NCBI RefSeq assembly: GCF_004364345.1
Contig: NZ_SOCA01000007.1
Coordinates: 1 to 64,000 of the forward strand
Direction of reading: 5' to 3'
Length of the DNA: 64,000 bases
DNA from: Prosthecobacter fusiformis
Lineage (GTDB): Bacteria; Verrucomicrobiota; Verrucomicrobiia; Verrucomicrobiales; Verrucomicrobiaceae
Below, piece after piece: positions 55,194 to 64,000 of this stretch. Made by a program: the position numbers and the translations under genes. How positions within the stretch are numbered: position 1 is the first letter of the stretch; each line of letters starts with the position of its first letter. A model generated the notes under the pieces. The model was not told where the DNA came from and did not search any database. It saw only the letters and a program-made list of their open reading frames with translations.

Positions 55194-55910
55194 ATGACAG
55201 CCATGGCCCGCCGCTCTCCCGCAAATGCTACGGTTCCCGCCGCTGAGGATAACAATATCCTTCGCTTCGATGACGCCCCGGAATTCACCATCGGTCATGC
55301 CGATGAATCTCCCATGGAGGACATGGACCAGCAGGTCCGTGAAGCCCAGCATCGGCTCACCAAACTGCGGGCCGAGCAGGAAGAGCTGGAGCATCAGCGA
55401 AAAATCCTGGAAAACCTAAAGCAGAAGCAGGAGCGCTTCATCGCAGGTCGTAAGGACATCACTGAAAAACTGGAACGCAGCCTGCGGGTCATCACCGATG
55501 ACCTTGAGGATGCCCGCCGCCGGTTTGAGGACATGTCCGCCACCCAGCAGGAGTTTCGCGACCGCCTCGAAGAACTGAAAATGTTTCTCCCTGAGCGCTG
55601 GCACCGCAGCCAGCTCGACCAGGAACTGGACAAAGCCATCTCCTCCCTCATTGAGGCGGAGACGAGCTTTGAAAAAGGTATCCGCCGCGTGACCGCACAC
55701 CGCAATGCCGATAGCTCTCACCATCATCAGGATGAGAACGATGAGGAAAGTGGAGATGAAGAATACGTCAGCCACAGCCCACGTCGCTTCACCAGTTCCC
55801 TCTCGGGAAGTGATGATCTGGCCGCCTGGACTCGCCGTGGCTTTGCTTTCACTCTGCCTCTCATGGTGACAGTGCTGATTGCAGTCATTCTAGCCAAGCT
55901 GATGTTTTAA
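55194..55910 (+). CDS. Tail-anchored coiled-coil protein
   Basis: The 238 residues carry a long coiled coil (about 44-125, heptads in QQVREAQHRLTKLRAEQEELEHQRKILENL), a Glu/Asp/His-rich spacer (about 170-195) and one hydrophobic segment at the very C-terminus (about 216-236, FTLPLMVTVLIAVILAKLMF), the mark of a tail-anchored membrane protein facing the cytoplasm. No family is known to me. It may form a complex with the permease before it. Confidence 0.65.
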   Translation: MTAMARRSPANATVPAAEDNNILRFDDAPEFTIGHADESPMEDMDQQVREAQHRLTKLRAEQEELEHQRKILENLKQKQERFIAGRKDITEKLERSLRVITDDLEDARRRFEDMSATQQEFRDRLEELKMFLPERWHRSQLDQELDKAISSLIEAETSFEKGIRRVTAHRNADSSHHHQDENDEESGDEEYVSHSPRRFTSSLSGSDDLAAWTRRGFAFTLPLMVTVLIAVILAKLMF

Positions 55911-55922
55911 CTCCCTGCTCCT

Positions 55923-56294
55923 ATGAACAAACGCGTCGCCTCCCGTCGTCCGAAGACCGTTCAGTCCGTTGCCCAAGAAATCCAGCCCGCCCGACTGAAG
56001 CAAATGCGCAGCCGCTCCCGCAGTTTGCAGGAGGAAATCCATGTCCTGGAATGTGCCATTGTGGCCGCTCCGCATGCCATGCGCCGTCAGCGCATGGCGA
56101 CCAAAGATGTACTTCCGGCCCCAGAGCCAATGTATGTCAAGAAAGCCCTGCGTTCCCCGCAGCGCATCCCTCTTCACCTGCGTAAGGCAGCGAAGCGTCG
56201 CCGCTTGGCCTTGCTCCTGGAATTCGGCATTGTCGTCACCAGCCTGATCGCGGCGTTGGGTTGGATGAAACAGTGGTTCGGCTGGACGATCTAA
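55923..56294 (+). CDS. Small basic protein with one C-terminal membrane helix
   Basis: A 123-residue, Arg/Lys-rich cytoplasmic part is followed by a membrane helix (about 96-116, LLLEFGIVVTSLIAALGW). It begins 12 bp after the coiled-coil gene, probably in one operon with it. I recognise no family. The high positive charge may let it bind nucleic acid or phospholipid, but this is guesswork. Confidence 0.6.
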   Translation: MNKRVASRRPKTVQSVAQEIQPARLKQMRSRSRSLQEEIHVLECAIVAAPHAMRRQRMATKDVLPAPEPMYVKKALRSPQRIPLHLRKAAKRRRLALLLEFGIVVTSLIAALGWMKQWFGWTI

Positions 56295-56314
56295 CGATCC
56301 TTGCCAGCCCGTTG

Positions 56315-57328
56315 TTATAGTTCTGGAAAGGCAGCCAGACCATTGAGCCGGATGTCTTCTAAGTCTTTGGGCTGAATGCTGCGCAGGGGCAGTTCATAAC
56401 GGGCTTTGGGATGAAAGGCGGGCTCTTCACGTTTCTTGCGTACGAGCACCCAGGCCAGATCCACCAGCAGGGGGTGATAAAAGGTGGCGTCGATTTCACC
56501 ATCACTCACCAGGGTGATGCCGCCTTCAGGACCGCGGAAACCGTCTGTGCCGATGACCATCACATTGTCCCGCAGGTTCTTTTGGGACAGAGCCATGGAC
56601 GCGCCCAGGGCCATGAGGTCATTGTGGGCATAGACGACATCAAAGGACTGCTGAAGACGCAGAGCGTCGAAGGTGCGGTCACGGCCACCGGTCACATTCC
56701 AGTCACCCGGGGCATCGTGTACCAGGATGACTCCAGGTGCCTTTTTTAAAGCGGCTGCAAAACCCTCATGCCGATGCTGGCAGAGGCTGCTATCTTCATC
56801 ACCCCGGATTTCAATGACCCGGCCGACGGCCTCCGACAAGCCCATTTCCTGGTTCTTGAGCAGGAGAGCCCGCACGGTCATATCCCCGGCGAGGCTGCCA
56901 AGCTGGCGCTGATCACCGATGAGGGCCGTATTGCATCCCAGGTCCAGGCATTTTTCGCCCAGACCGATGACCAGGATACCGGCATTGACTGCCGCTGCGA
57001 CTTCCGTCTTCAAGGGCTTGGGCTGGAGAGGGTCCAGCAGGATGGCAAAGGGCTTCTCCGCCACAGCCTCTTTCATCTGGGTGAGCTGGGTTTCAGGGCT
57101 GAAGCCTGCATCCTGAACTTGCAGGACAAAGCGTGGGTCCTGGGCCATGAGGCGGGTCAGGGCAGTGCGCTGACCGTTTTCAAAAATGCGGTCACCCCGG
57201 GCAGAAAGAAGCACCACTTTCCAAGATTGCAGGGAATTCACCTTGGGAGAAGCAGCCTTCTCACAGCCAGCCGTCAGTCCGGCCGCAAGAGCCAGGATGG
57301 ACAACCAAAATTGACGGCGGGTCTTCAT
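56315..57328 (-). CDS. Sugar-binding-type periplasmic lipoprotein (RbsB-like)
   Basis: A signal peptide with a lipobox-like LTAGC (Cys22) precedes a type I periplasmic binding protein fold: AILLDPLQPKPLKTEVAAAVNAGILVIGLG and VVYAHNDLMALGASMALSQ match the RbsB family. The ATG at 57328 gives 337 residues. No ABC permease or ATPase for sugars is adjacent; LptF/G-like precedes it by 12 bp on the same strand. Confidence 0.82.
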   Translation of the reverse strand: MKTRRQFWLSILALAAGLTAGCEKAASPKVNSLQSWKVVLLSARGDRIFENGQRTALTRLMAQDPRFVLQVQDAGFSPETQLTQMKEAVAEKPFAILLDPLQPKPLKTEVAAAVNAGILVIGLGEKCLDLGCNTALIGDQRQLGSLAGDMTVRALLLKNQEMGLSEAVGRVIEIRGDEDSSLCQHRHEGFAAALKKAPGVILVHDAPGDWNVTGGRDRTFDALRLQQSFDVVYAHNDLMALGASMALSQKNLRDNVMVIGTDGFRGPEGGITLVSDGEIDATFYHPLLVDLAWVLVRKKREEPAFHPKARYELPLRSIQPKDLEDIRLNGLAAFPEL

Positions 57329-57340
57329 AAACAAAAGAGC

Positions 57341-58471
57341 TCAGCGGCGGCTGAGGCGGTAAAACAAAAAGCCGCCGATGCCCAGGAAAAGCACGTTGGG
57401 CAGCCACATAATGAGATGCGGCAGCGCCGAAGGCTGGCTGTTGAGGGTATCTCCCAAAATGATGAAGACGAGGTAAACGGTGGCCGTGATGAGGCTGAGG
57501 GCAAAGCCGCTGGAAGTTTCACGGCGCTGCGCGGTGACTCCCAAAGGTATGCCCACGAGAGCGAAGGTAATGCAGGCCAGCGAAAAGCTATACCGCTTGC
57601 TGAGCTCCGTCAGGGAGCGGCTGTGGTCCTTGGCATCCATGGCTTTGCCAGTGACGCCGTCTTGATGACTGCTCACTTCTTCCCATAGCATGCTGGTGGC
57701 TTTCATACTGGCATTCACCTTGACGGTATCCGCCTTTAATCGCGACAGGGGGAAGACGATGGCCGTACTCTCCGCATTGACGAATTCCACCTTATCCACT
57801 GCCTTTTCATCCGTGTAGGTGATGCTTTCGATCTCGGCCCCTTCCAGGTGCATGACAAAGTCCAGCTCCCCAGGTTTCATCTCCAGGACGGCACGGCGGG
57901 CGTGGATGACGCGCTGGGCCAGCCGGTCTTCCATCTCGATGATTTCGACATCCTTTAAGATATTGCCATCACGCTTGCCTGTATAGATGCGGAAGCCGGG
58001 GACCTTGTCTAATACACGGCCTTCCTGGAAAAGGGCGGCCGGATTTTCCATGGCCACTTCAAAGAACATGCGCTTGATGCGGTCCTTGGCCATGGGGGAT
58101 ACGGATACATTCACCCAGTAGCAGACACTGGAAAAGGCAAAGGCCAGGACGAATACGGCCGCGCATATACGCGCCATGGACCAGCCGGTCATCCTCAGGG
58201 AGACGAGTTCGTTATCCGCTGACAAGCGCCCGAATACCAGGAGGATACCGGTGAGGAAAGCCCAGGGTATAGTAAAGATGAGGGAAAACGGAATGATCAG
58301 AGCGATGAACTCCAGGATGAATCCCAGGGGTAACTGGGTATCCCCCAGCAGTTCATCCAGCTTCTTGTATACGTTCCCAAGCACCATCACGCCACTGAGC
58401 AGCAGGACGCCCATCAGCGTCGCCGAGAGAACCTGCTTGCCCAGATAACGGTCAAAAATTCGCACCACCAT
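57341..58471 (-). CDS. LptF/LptG-family lipopolysaccharide export permease
   Basis: The protein has three N-terminal membrane helices (about residues 13-120), a periplasmic beta-jellyroll (about 130-255, with AVLEMKPGELDFVMHLEGAEI) and three C-terminal helices (about 290-375), as in LptF and LptG. They form the LptB2FG exporter that moves LPS to the outer membrane. At 376 residues the length is right. Only one of the two permeases is in the window, and which one is not settled. Confidence 0.9.
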   Translation of the reverse strand: MVVRIFDRYLGKQVLSATLMGVLLLSGVMVLGNVYKKLDELLGDTQLPLGFILEFIALIIPFSLIFTIPWAFLTGILLVFGRLSADNELVSLRMTGWSMARICAAVFVLAFAFSSVCYWVNVSVSPMAKDRIKRMFFEVAMENPAALFQEGRVLDKVPGFRIYTGKRDGNILKDVEIIEMEDRLAQRVIHARRAVLEMKPGELDFVMHLEGAEIESITYTDEKAVDKVEFVNAESTAIVFPLSRLKADTVKVNASMKATSMLWEEVSSHQDGVTGKAMDAKDHSRSLTELSKRYSFSLACITFALVGIPLGVTAQRRETSSGFALSLITATVYLVFIILGDTLNSQPSALPHLIMWLPNVLFLGIGGFLFYRLSRR

Positions 58472-58543
58472 GTTATGAGTTCAGACTAGGCCGCGTTTTC
58501 TTCCTGGCAAGGGTGGCCTTGGAAAGTCGCTGAGAGTTCAGGC

Positions 58544-61500
58544 TTAATGCTCATCCTTCTTCTTGCTGGAGGTGGATTTTTTGGGTTTGAGGCTCCCCAG
58601 GTAGGCGACGACGTCTCGTACCTCACGAGGAGTGAGGATACCTATCATTGGCGGCATCATGGAGATAGGTGGCGTCTGCATGGAGATCTGGCTGCGGGCC
58701 AGCTTGGTTTCGGTGCCATCGGCCAGGCGGATGGTAATGCTGGCCTTGTCTTCTTTATACAAAGCGCCTGCCAGATTGCTGCCGTCCTTGAGGGTGACAG
58801 AAACCAGGCCATAACCGGGAGCGATCTTCGCCACGGGATTGACGAGGGATTCCAGGAGGTCGGCCTTGGTGCGCTGGCTGCCGATGGTTTTCAGGATAGG
58901 ACCCACCTGGCTGCCCTCTTTTTCTTCCACGGTGTGGCAGGCTAGGCAGTTGGCACCCAGGTGATTGGTCACGATGTCCTTGCCATTCTTTGCATCGCCG
59001 CCTTCCACCAGATCATCCCTGGGAGCGCTGGTGCGGGCCTGCTGATAGGTGGTGACACGCTCGACGAGGGACTCATGGGCCTGGGCGGCTTCCATGACAT
59101 CCAGCATGAGACCAGTCTCCACTTTGCCTGCGGCGAGGCGCTGCATCCAGCCATCCAGGAAATCGCTGGCGGCCTTGGTTTTAGTGCCAGCCAGCAGTTT
59201 CATCGCGGCTTGTTTTTCCGCCAGGGTGCCTTTCTCCAGTACGCGGGAGGCCTCGGCCAGGGCGAGGTCACTCTGATGCTGGAAAGTCTGAGCTAGGGAT
59301 TCCATGCGGAGTTCCGCAGGAGCAGATTTGTCTGCGGACTGTTTCACCGTTTCCGCAAAGGCAGGATCGGCGGAATGCTGGGCGGCCATTAGTTTCAGGG
59401 CACCGACACGGAGTTCAGGCTTGGCGATTTTATCCGCAATGATCTGCTGGAGGGCAGGGGCTTCTACAGCCAACGCCAGATTGATCATGAGCTCGACCCC
59501 GGCAGCTTTGAGATCTGGATTGGTCAGAGCCAGCATGGCCGGCACATGAGGCTGCATGACATCGGCCACTGCTTTTGTATCCCGGGCGGGGTAGGTGCGA
59601 TAAACGCCATCCACCCGGTCGAGCAGCGGAGGGGCGGTGAAAAACAGGAGGGATTGGAAGGCTTCGACGGACAGGGGTTTGTCCGCCAGGGCATATTGGA
59701 TCAGCCGGGAGGCATTTTCTGGCTGGCCGAGGCGGAGGTTGGCATTGATGGCGCGGCGCAGAGTGGGCTCTTCCAGGGAGTGCGTTTCATCCAACATGGC
59801 GGCAAGCTGGGGCAGGGCCTCGGGCACGCCGATGTCATCGTGAATGGCCCGTGAGGCCTCATTGACGATGGCCACATCGGCATCCTCCAGATAACCGGCG
59901 ACCAGGGGTGAATGCTGGCGGCTGAGGGCGAGGGTGGCGGCGACACGTAGGTTTTTAGATTCCGAAGCAGTCAGTGAAGCGAGCTGTTCAGCTTTGACGC
60001 AACCGGTTAGGCCCGTGACCACGGCGTGGCGCAACCAGGCATCTGCCGCGTCTTTTTCTGCCATGAGACGGAGGGCATCACCGGCAGCAGACACTTCCAG
60101 CTTACCCAGTGCGATGGCGGCGTGAAAACGCACGCGGGCGGAATCCGAACCCAGGAGGGTAATCAGGGCGGTATTCGCGTCCTCGCCCGGTTTGCCATCG
60201 CTGAGAACTTTGGCGATCTGGCTCTGCACTTCGGGATCGGTCTCGGTTTCCAGGATGATGTGCAGTGGTTTGTCATCCGTCTGCCCGCGACGGAAGCCGA
60301 TGCCGTATCCCCACACACCGTGAATGCGTGCCAGAAGTGATGCCTTGGTATCTCCGGCGACTTTGGCGAGAGTTTTCCATTCTTCTCGCTTGGCCAGTTC
60401 GAGCTGGGAGGCGACGCGTACGCGCTGGTCAGCATGGCCTAACAAGATTTGCAAATCATTGAGGCTCTTTTCAGTGAAGCCGCCTGTGAGCAGAGTCTGG
60501 GTTTCTTTGCGCAGAGGATGTTCCTTGCCCTTCTCTTCATCCACGGACCAGATGGCACCTTTTTCATCTAGGGGATAACCGCCTACCCAATCCGCCATAT
60601 AGAAGGTGCCATCGGGAGCCCAGCTCATGCCGATGCCCATGATGCCGCTGTTCACCAGGCGGGTCTTGCTCATCTCAAAAGCCGCGCCGACGGGCTTGGC
60701 CGTGAAGGCTTCCATCTTGCCGGAAGGGAACTGATTGAGGATGAAGTGACCGCGCAGCCGTTCGCCCAAAGCGGTGCCGGGTTCATGAAGAAATCCGGCG
60801 GGGCCGTTGGAGGCATTGGCCAGAGGTGGAGTGATGAAAAGGGGCTGCACAGCGCCCGGCATCCAGATGTTTTCACGCATCCAGCGGCTGTCAGATTTCA
60901 TGTACTGGTGGTTGCAGCGCCAGCCGCTGTCACTGCGCTCAGTGATGTAAACAAAGCGCTCTTTTTCCCCCGGCATGTCGGCATCGTTGTCCACGCCGAA
61001 GATGTTACCAAAGTCATCGAAAGCCACTTCCTGAACATTGCGCAGGCCATGGGCGAAGACTTCAAAGCCGCTGCCATCAGGCTCCACCCGCATGACGGCA
61101 CCTTCATGGGGATAGTACCAGTTCTTGCCTGCCTTGTCGGTGACGTTCACGCCCTTGTCCCCAATGCTCCAATAAATGCGGCCATCCGGTCCTAGGCGCG
61201 GGCCGTGCATGTCGTGGCCGGCGTAGGCGATGTGCATGCCGAAGCCGTGGGCGACGACCTCCCGGATATCGGCCACGCCGTCATCATCGGTATCCTTCAA
61301 CCGCCAGAGGTCTGGCGCGATGGTGGTATAAACCCAGCCATCGTGATAAAGCACGCCAGCGGCGATACCGGTGACTTCAGTATTAAAACCTTCCGCGAAG
61401 ACCGTCATCTTATCCGCAGTGCCGTCACCATCGGTATCCCGGAGCTGATAAATGCGCTCGGTGTGTACAGTGAGGTCTTTCCAATCAATCGAGCCATCCT

Positions 61501-61819
61501 TGTTATGATCCTTCAGGCTGCCACGGGGACGGCGCATTTTCCCAGGGGCCAGCTCGCGGTGATAAAAGTCGCGCTTGGCCTCCACACTGGTGAAGCTGAC
61601 ATCGTCCGGGATCCACTGAGTGTGCTCGCGGATGTCCAGATCCCCCACCTTACGGCGGGTGGTGGCGGCGACGTAAACACGGCCTTTTTCATCCACGGTA
61701 CAGGCTACCGGGTCTGGGACATTGAGGTCTCCTGACCAGCGGTGCAAAGTGACCTCCGCAGCCGGGGCAACGGCAGGAAGGAGGAAGGAAACGGCAGCGA
61801 GCAGAATCAGGAAACGCAT
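58544..61819 (-). CDS. PVC-type membrane-bound dehydrogenase with HEAT repeats and c-type heme domain
   Basis: The ATG at 61819 (MRFLILLAAVSFLLPAVAPAAE, a signal peptide) is chosen; the upstream start at 61987 would translate the repeat cluster described below. The 1091 residues comprise a seven-bladed propeller-like dehydrogenase domain (about 20-440), with Asp-rich calcium-type loops DHNKDGSIDW, DTDGDGTADK and DTDDDGVADI, a HEAT-repeat middle (about 480-900) and a cytochrome c domain with CLACH at 958-962. Such proteins are abundant in Planctomycetes and Verrucomicrobia and are thought to oxidise sugars. The substrate is unknown. Confidence 0.9.
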   Translation of the reverse strand: MRFLILLAAVSFLLPAVAPAAEVTLHRWSGDLNVPDPVACTVDEKGRVYVAATTRRKVGDLDIREHTQWIPDDVSFTSVEAKRDFYHRELAPGKMRRPRGSLKDHNKDGSIDWKDLTVHTERIYQLRDTDGDGTADKMTVFAEGFNTEVTGIAAGVLYHDGWVYTTIAPDLWRLKDTDDDGVADIREVVAHGFGMHIAYAGHDMHGPRLGPDGRIYWSIGDKGVNVTDKAGKNWYYPHEGAVMRVEPDGSGFEVFAHGLRNVQEVAFDDFGNIFGVDNDADMPGEKERFVYITERSDSGWRCNHQYMKSDSRWMRENIWMPGAVQPLFITPPLANASNGPAGFLHEPGTALGERLRGHFILNQFPSGKMEAFTAKPVGAAFEMSKTRLVNSGIMGIGMSWAPDGTFYMADWVGGYPLDEKGAIWSVDEEKGKEHPLRKETQTLLTGGFTEKSLNDLQILLGHADQRVRVASQLELAKREEWKTLAKVAGDTKASLLARIHGVWGYGIGFRRGQTDDKPLHIILETETDPEVQSQIAKVLSDGKPGEDANTALITLLGSDSARVRFHAAIALGKLEVSAAGDALRLMAEKDAADAWLRHAVVTGLTGCVKAEQLASLTASESKNLRVAATLALSRQHSPLVAGYLEDADVAIVNEASRAIHDDIGVPEALPQLAAMLDETHSLEEPTLRRAINANLRLGQPENASRLIQYALADKPLSVEAFQSLLFFTAPPLLDRVDGVYRTYPARDTKAVADVMQPHVPAMLALTNPDLKAAGVELMINLALAVEAPALQQIIADKIAKPELRVGALKLMAAQHSADPAFAETVKQSADKSAPAELRMESLAQTFQHQSDLALAEASRVLEKGTLAEKQAAMKLLAGTKTKAASDFLDGWMQRLAAGKVETGLMLDVMEAAQAHESLVERVTTYQQARTSAPRDDLVEGGDAKNGKDIVTNHLGANCLACHTVEEKEGSQVGPILKTIGSQRTKADLLESLVNPVAKIAPGYGLVSVTLKDGSNLAGALYKEDKASITIRLADGTETKLARSQISMQTPPISMMPPMIGILTPREVRDVVAYLGSLKPKKSTSSKKKDEH

Positions 61820-61846
61820 GGGGTGGGTGTGAAGAATGCCGGGGAA

Positions 61847-62015
61847 TGGGGAAAGGTGCAAATTTTTCCCCATTTGGGGAAGAATCGATACAAACGACTG
61901 ATAACCAACGAATTCCGATGGGGATTGGATTCCCCAAGAGTCCCCATGCAATCCCCATGATCCCCAAAAGCTCCCCATGGGGCGCATTCTGAAGGTGAAA
62001 ATGGGGACATGGGGA
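61847..62015. repeat. Cluster of 11 TCCCCA/TGGGGA boxes upstream of the dehydrogenase
   Basis: Exact TGGGGA occurs at 61847, 61875, 61919, 62002 and 62010, and exact TCCCCA at 61867, 61931, 61941, 61952, 61961 and 61972. The last five are 10, 11, 9 and 11 bp apart, near one helical turn. TTCCCCATTTGGGGAA at 61866-61881 is a perfect inverted repeat. The cluster lies 28-196 bp before the dehydrogenase start codon and looks like a regulatory array. Confidence 0.85.
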
Positions 62016-62224
62016 AGACGGTGGAGTCGGGATGAAGGGGCGGTCTGGGCGTCTAGCAGGGAGACCTGATGGCCCCCAGCAGGAGTGGACGCTTCAGAAC
62101 AGATGGATCTACGATGCTAGTATAGACCTGGCAGCAGGGTTGGATCAGCATCTATAATATCCTCTTATTCAAGAGGCGATGCAAGCAGTGGGAATGCGAG
62201 TTTGGCCGGGGGTATGGATAGCCA

Positions 62225-63256
62225 TCAGGCGCTGGGATACTGAATGAGGGCTTTGATGACTTTGCGGCGGGCGATTTCATCGAAGGCTTCGACGATTTGG
62301 TCGAGGGGGAAGCGATGGGTGATGAATTCTGCGGAGGTGAGTTTGCCTTCACGGATCCACTGGCAGAGCTGGGGCTGGCTTTCCTTTTCGTAGCGGCGGG
62401 TGGGCCATTGGTGGACGAAGAGGTTAAAATTGAAATCGGCCTTGGATTTATCGATGTGCAAGATGGGGTGGCTGAGGACGCCGTAGATGCAGTGGGAACC
62501 ACCCCGACGGAGCAGGGGAAGCCCCTGCTGGAGGATGTCTGGATGACCGACGGCATCAATGACGGCATCGAGTTTTTTCGTGCGTTCAATCTTGTCACCG
62601 GGAGTAAAAACGGCATCGGCTCCGAAGGCGAGGGCCTTGGCTTGTTTGTCTGGATGGCGATCCACGATGCCGATCCAGCCGAGGCCGAAAAGGCGGCCGA
62701 GTTTGACAAAGCTTAAGCCGACGGGACCTGCGCCGTAGATGAGCACGTCATCACCGGGCTGGAGGTGGAAGTCGCGAAAGGCCCCGAGGACTTCGCGCCA
62801 GGTGCAGAGGAGCACGGCTTCCTCCGGCGGGATGTCGGCATCCACCTTGGTCTGGATCTCATAGACCTCAAACCAGCCGTGGGCTTCATCGGCCACACCA
62901 TCGGCGACCATGGCCTCGTGGTCATTGGCCAGGGTGTATTCGCCGAAGCCGCCCCAGCCGGAGTCCACGCCTTCCATCTGGAGATCAAAATTCAGGCCGC
63001 TAACGGCGCGATCACCGACGGTGAAATGGCGTACTTTTTCCCCCACGGCGATGACGATGCCCACGCTTTCATGACCGAGGGCAAAGGGGAACTTGTCTTC
63101 CATGCCGGGGAAGTTGCCATGCAGCAGCTCGCTGTCTGTACGGTTGCAGACACAGGCGCATTCCGTCTTAACAAGGGCCTGATAAGGACCGGGAGTGGGC
63201 GTGGGGGTATCGAGGATTTCGATCTGGCCGGGATGCAGGGCGATGACGGATTTCAT
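62225..63256 (-). CDS. Zinc-type alcohol dehydrogenase (MDR family)
   Basis: The catalytic zinc ligands appear in CVCNRTDSELLHGNF (Cys near residue 36) and GHESVGIV (His near 62), and the dinucleotide fold follows in GDDVLIYGAGPVGLSFVKLGRLFGLGWIGIVDRHPDK. The protein is 343 residues. It probably oxidises a polyol or sugar, since family members with GHE and CxCNRTD segments do so, but the substrate is unknown. Confidence 0.88.
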   Translation of the reverse strand: MKSVIALHPGQIEILDTPTPTPGPYQALVKTECACVCNRTDSELLHGNFPGMEDKFPFALGHESVGIVIAVGEKVRHFTVGDRAVSGLNFDLQMEGVDSGWGGFGEYTLANDHEAMVADGVADEAHGWFEVYEIQTKVDADIPPEEAVLLCTWREVLGAFRDFHLQPGDDVLIYGAGPVGLSFVKLGRLFGLGWIGIVDRHPDKQAKALAFGADAVFTPGDKIERTKKLDAVIDAVGHPDILQQGLPLLRRGGSHCIYGVLSHPILHIDKSKADFNFNLFVHQWPTRRYEKESQPQLCQWIREGKLTSAEFITHRFPLDQIVEAFDEIARRKVIKALIQYPSA

Positions 63257-63336
63257 GAAAAATGAGGGAAAATTATTGATGTAATGATGCTAAAAGGCTT
63301 GAAATGATGCGGGAGGTGAGGCATAATGATGCCATC

Positions 63337-63543
63337 ATGAGAATCACAGTCGAAATTGAAGATGAGACCATTCAGCGGGTAATGGAATTGACTGGAGAAA
63401 AAAACAAGAGTCCTGCCATCGCTAAGGCTGTCGAGCATTATGTGAAACGGATGCGTGCGAAGGAGTTCGGGCAAAAGCTGATGGAAGGTTATTTTGATTA
63501 TCCCATGACCAATGATGAACTTGAAGCCCTGGGGGTGGATTGA
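63337..63543 (+). CDS. vapB: VapB-like antitoxin
   Basis: The 68-residue protein MRITVEIEDETIQRVMELTG and the rest, ending DYPMTNDELEALGVD, is of the DUF2191/VapB kind: a ribbon-helix-helix-like N-terminus with an acidic C-terminal tail that would fill the toxin active site. The start is the ATG at 63337; an upstream start would add 11 residues. It is followed after 2 bp by a PIN toxin. Confidence 0.85.
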   Translation: MRITVEIEDETIQRVMELTGEKNKSPAIAKAVEHYVKRMRAKEFGQKLMEGYFDYPMTNDELEALGVD

Positions 63544-63545
63544 GC

Positions 63546-63968
63546 ATGGTCATTGTGGACAGTTCCATCTGGATTGCAGCAGCCCGACGACAAGGAAGCC
63601 TGGAGGCAAAAGTTGGGTTGCGAGGGTTGCTGGAAGTATATGAGGCGACGCTTTGCTCTCCCGTTTTTTTGGAGGTGATGGGTGGTGCATTCAAGCAGGA
63701 GCGAAAGGAGATGGCGGGCCTTTTTTCCGAGCTTCTTTACGTCCGCGTCACCGAAGAGGATTACATGGCTGCCGTCCGCAACAACTGGAAGCTGCGCGAT
63801 GCTGGCATCACGGCTCCGGCCAATGATGTGCTCATCGCCACCATCGCCCAGCGTATGGAGTGCCGGGTGTATGCGCAGGATAAGCACTTCGAGGCCATGG
63901 CTCCGGTGCTGGGATACACGCTGTATGAGCCGGGGTATGGCGGCAGCTTTCGGCAAGATGGAGGTTGA
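63546..63968 (+). CDS. vapC: VapC-like PIN-domain toxin
   Basis: The PIN fold has its acidic residues in VIVDSSIW (Asp near residue 5), NDVLIATIA (Asp near 95) and YAQDKHFEAM (Asp near 115). The ATG at 63546 gives 140 residues. VapC toxins cut tRNA or rRNA; the target is not predictable here. It forms an operon with vapB before it. The gene is complete, 32 bp from the window end. Confidence 0.88.
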   Translation: MVIVDSSIWIAAARRQGSLEAKVGLRGLLEVYEATLCSPVFLEVMGGAFKQERKEMAGLFSELLYVRVTEEDYMAAVRNNWKLRDAGITAPANDVLIATIAQRMECRVYAQDKHFEAMAPVLGYTLYEPGYGGSFRQDGG

Positions 63969-64000
63969 TTGAAAGATTTCCAAATTTAGAATTGTTTCTA

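Noticed and set aside
61820-61987. An N-terminal extension of the large dehydrogenase by 56 residues
   Set aside because: It would translate the TGGGGA repeat cluster into a Gly/Trp-rich peptide in front of a clear signal peptide at 61819.

Overview
The window reads as a chromosomal segment of a Gram-negative bacterium of the PVC group, most likely a verrucomicrobium of the Prosthecobacter/Verrucomicrobium kind. The pointers are lipid A synthesis (LpxB), an LptF/G permease, a complete mreBCD-PBP2 cluster, a very large PVC-type membrane-bound dehydrogenase with a c-heme domain, a SecA with large lineage-type insertions, and a type II secretion/type IV pilus-like operon laid out like the one around Amuc_1098-1102 of Akkermansia. 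The taxon is inferred from gene content. Nothing here identifies it directly.

Positions 1-11,330 hold a type I-G (formerly I-U) CRISPR-Cas operon on the minus strand, in transcription order: cas3 (helicase followed by HD), a 118-codon unknown ORF, csx17, csb1 (cas7), csb2 (cas5-cas6 type), an unrecognised gene with a HEPN-like RNase motif, a cas4-cas1 fusion with two long low-complexity insertions, and cas2. Genes overlap or nearly touch. A 14-bp direct repeat lies just outside both ends of the operon. No CRISPR array is visible; if there is one next to cas2 it is left of the window. A von Willebrand A protein and a WYL-domain regulator follow at 11.5-13.3 kb.

Positions 13.3-34.7 kb are mostly housekeeping: scpA, a YafK-like L,D-transpeptidase, a LacI-type regulator, lspA, a secreted Gln-rich NlpC/P60-like protein behind an AT-rich spacer, secA, an IscU/NifU-like scaffold, efp, lpxB with an orphan AbrB-like regulator and a Gfo/Idh oxidoreductase, a HAD protein, an esterase, a YggS-type PLP protein, folP, a purine nucleoside phosphorylase, a methyltransferase, panE, a possibly frameshifted accessory ORF, hisS and recF.

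Positions 35.3-42 kb carry the cell-elongation cluster mreB-mreC-mreD-mrdA followed by rng. Positions 42-48.4 kb carry a secretin operon: a membrane-anchored protein, a GspL/PilMN-like protein, a GspM/PilO-like protein, two tandem paralogous periplasmic proteins that may act like PilP/GspC, and the secretin. Positions 48.7-64 kb hold a degenerate metallopeptidase-like secreted protein, gmk, a CorC/HlyC protein, a zinc-ribbon protein, rpsN, sixA, an ABC-2-like permease with two tail-anchored proteins, a sugar-binding lipoprotein, an LptF/G permease, the large dehydrogenase behind an unusual helically phased TCCCCA/TGGGGA repeat cluster, a zinc alcohol dehydrogenase, and a VapBC-like toxin-antitoxin pair at the right edge.

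The most promising unknown material is inside the cas operon (the HEPN-like gene and the 118-codon ORF), with the phased repeat cluster near 61.9 kb next.
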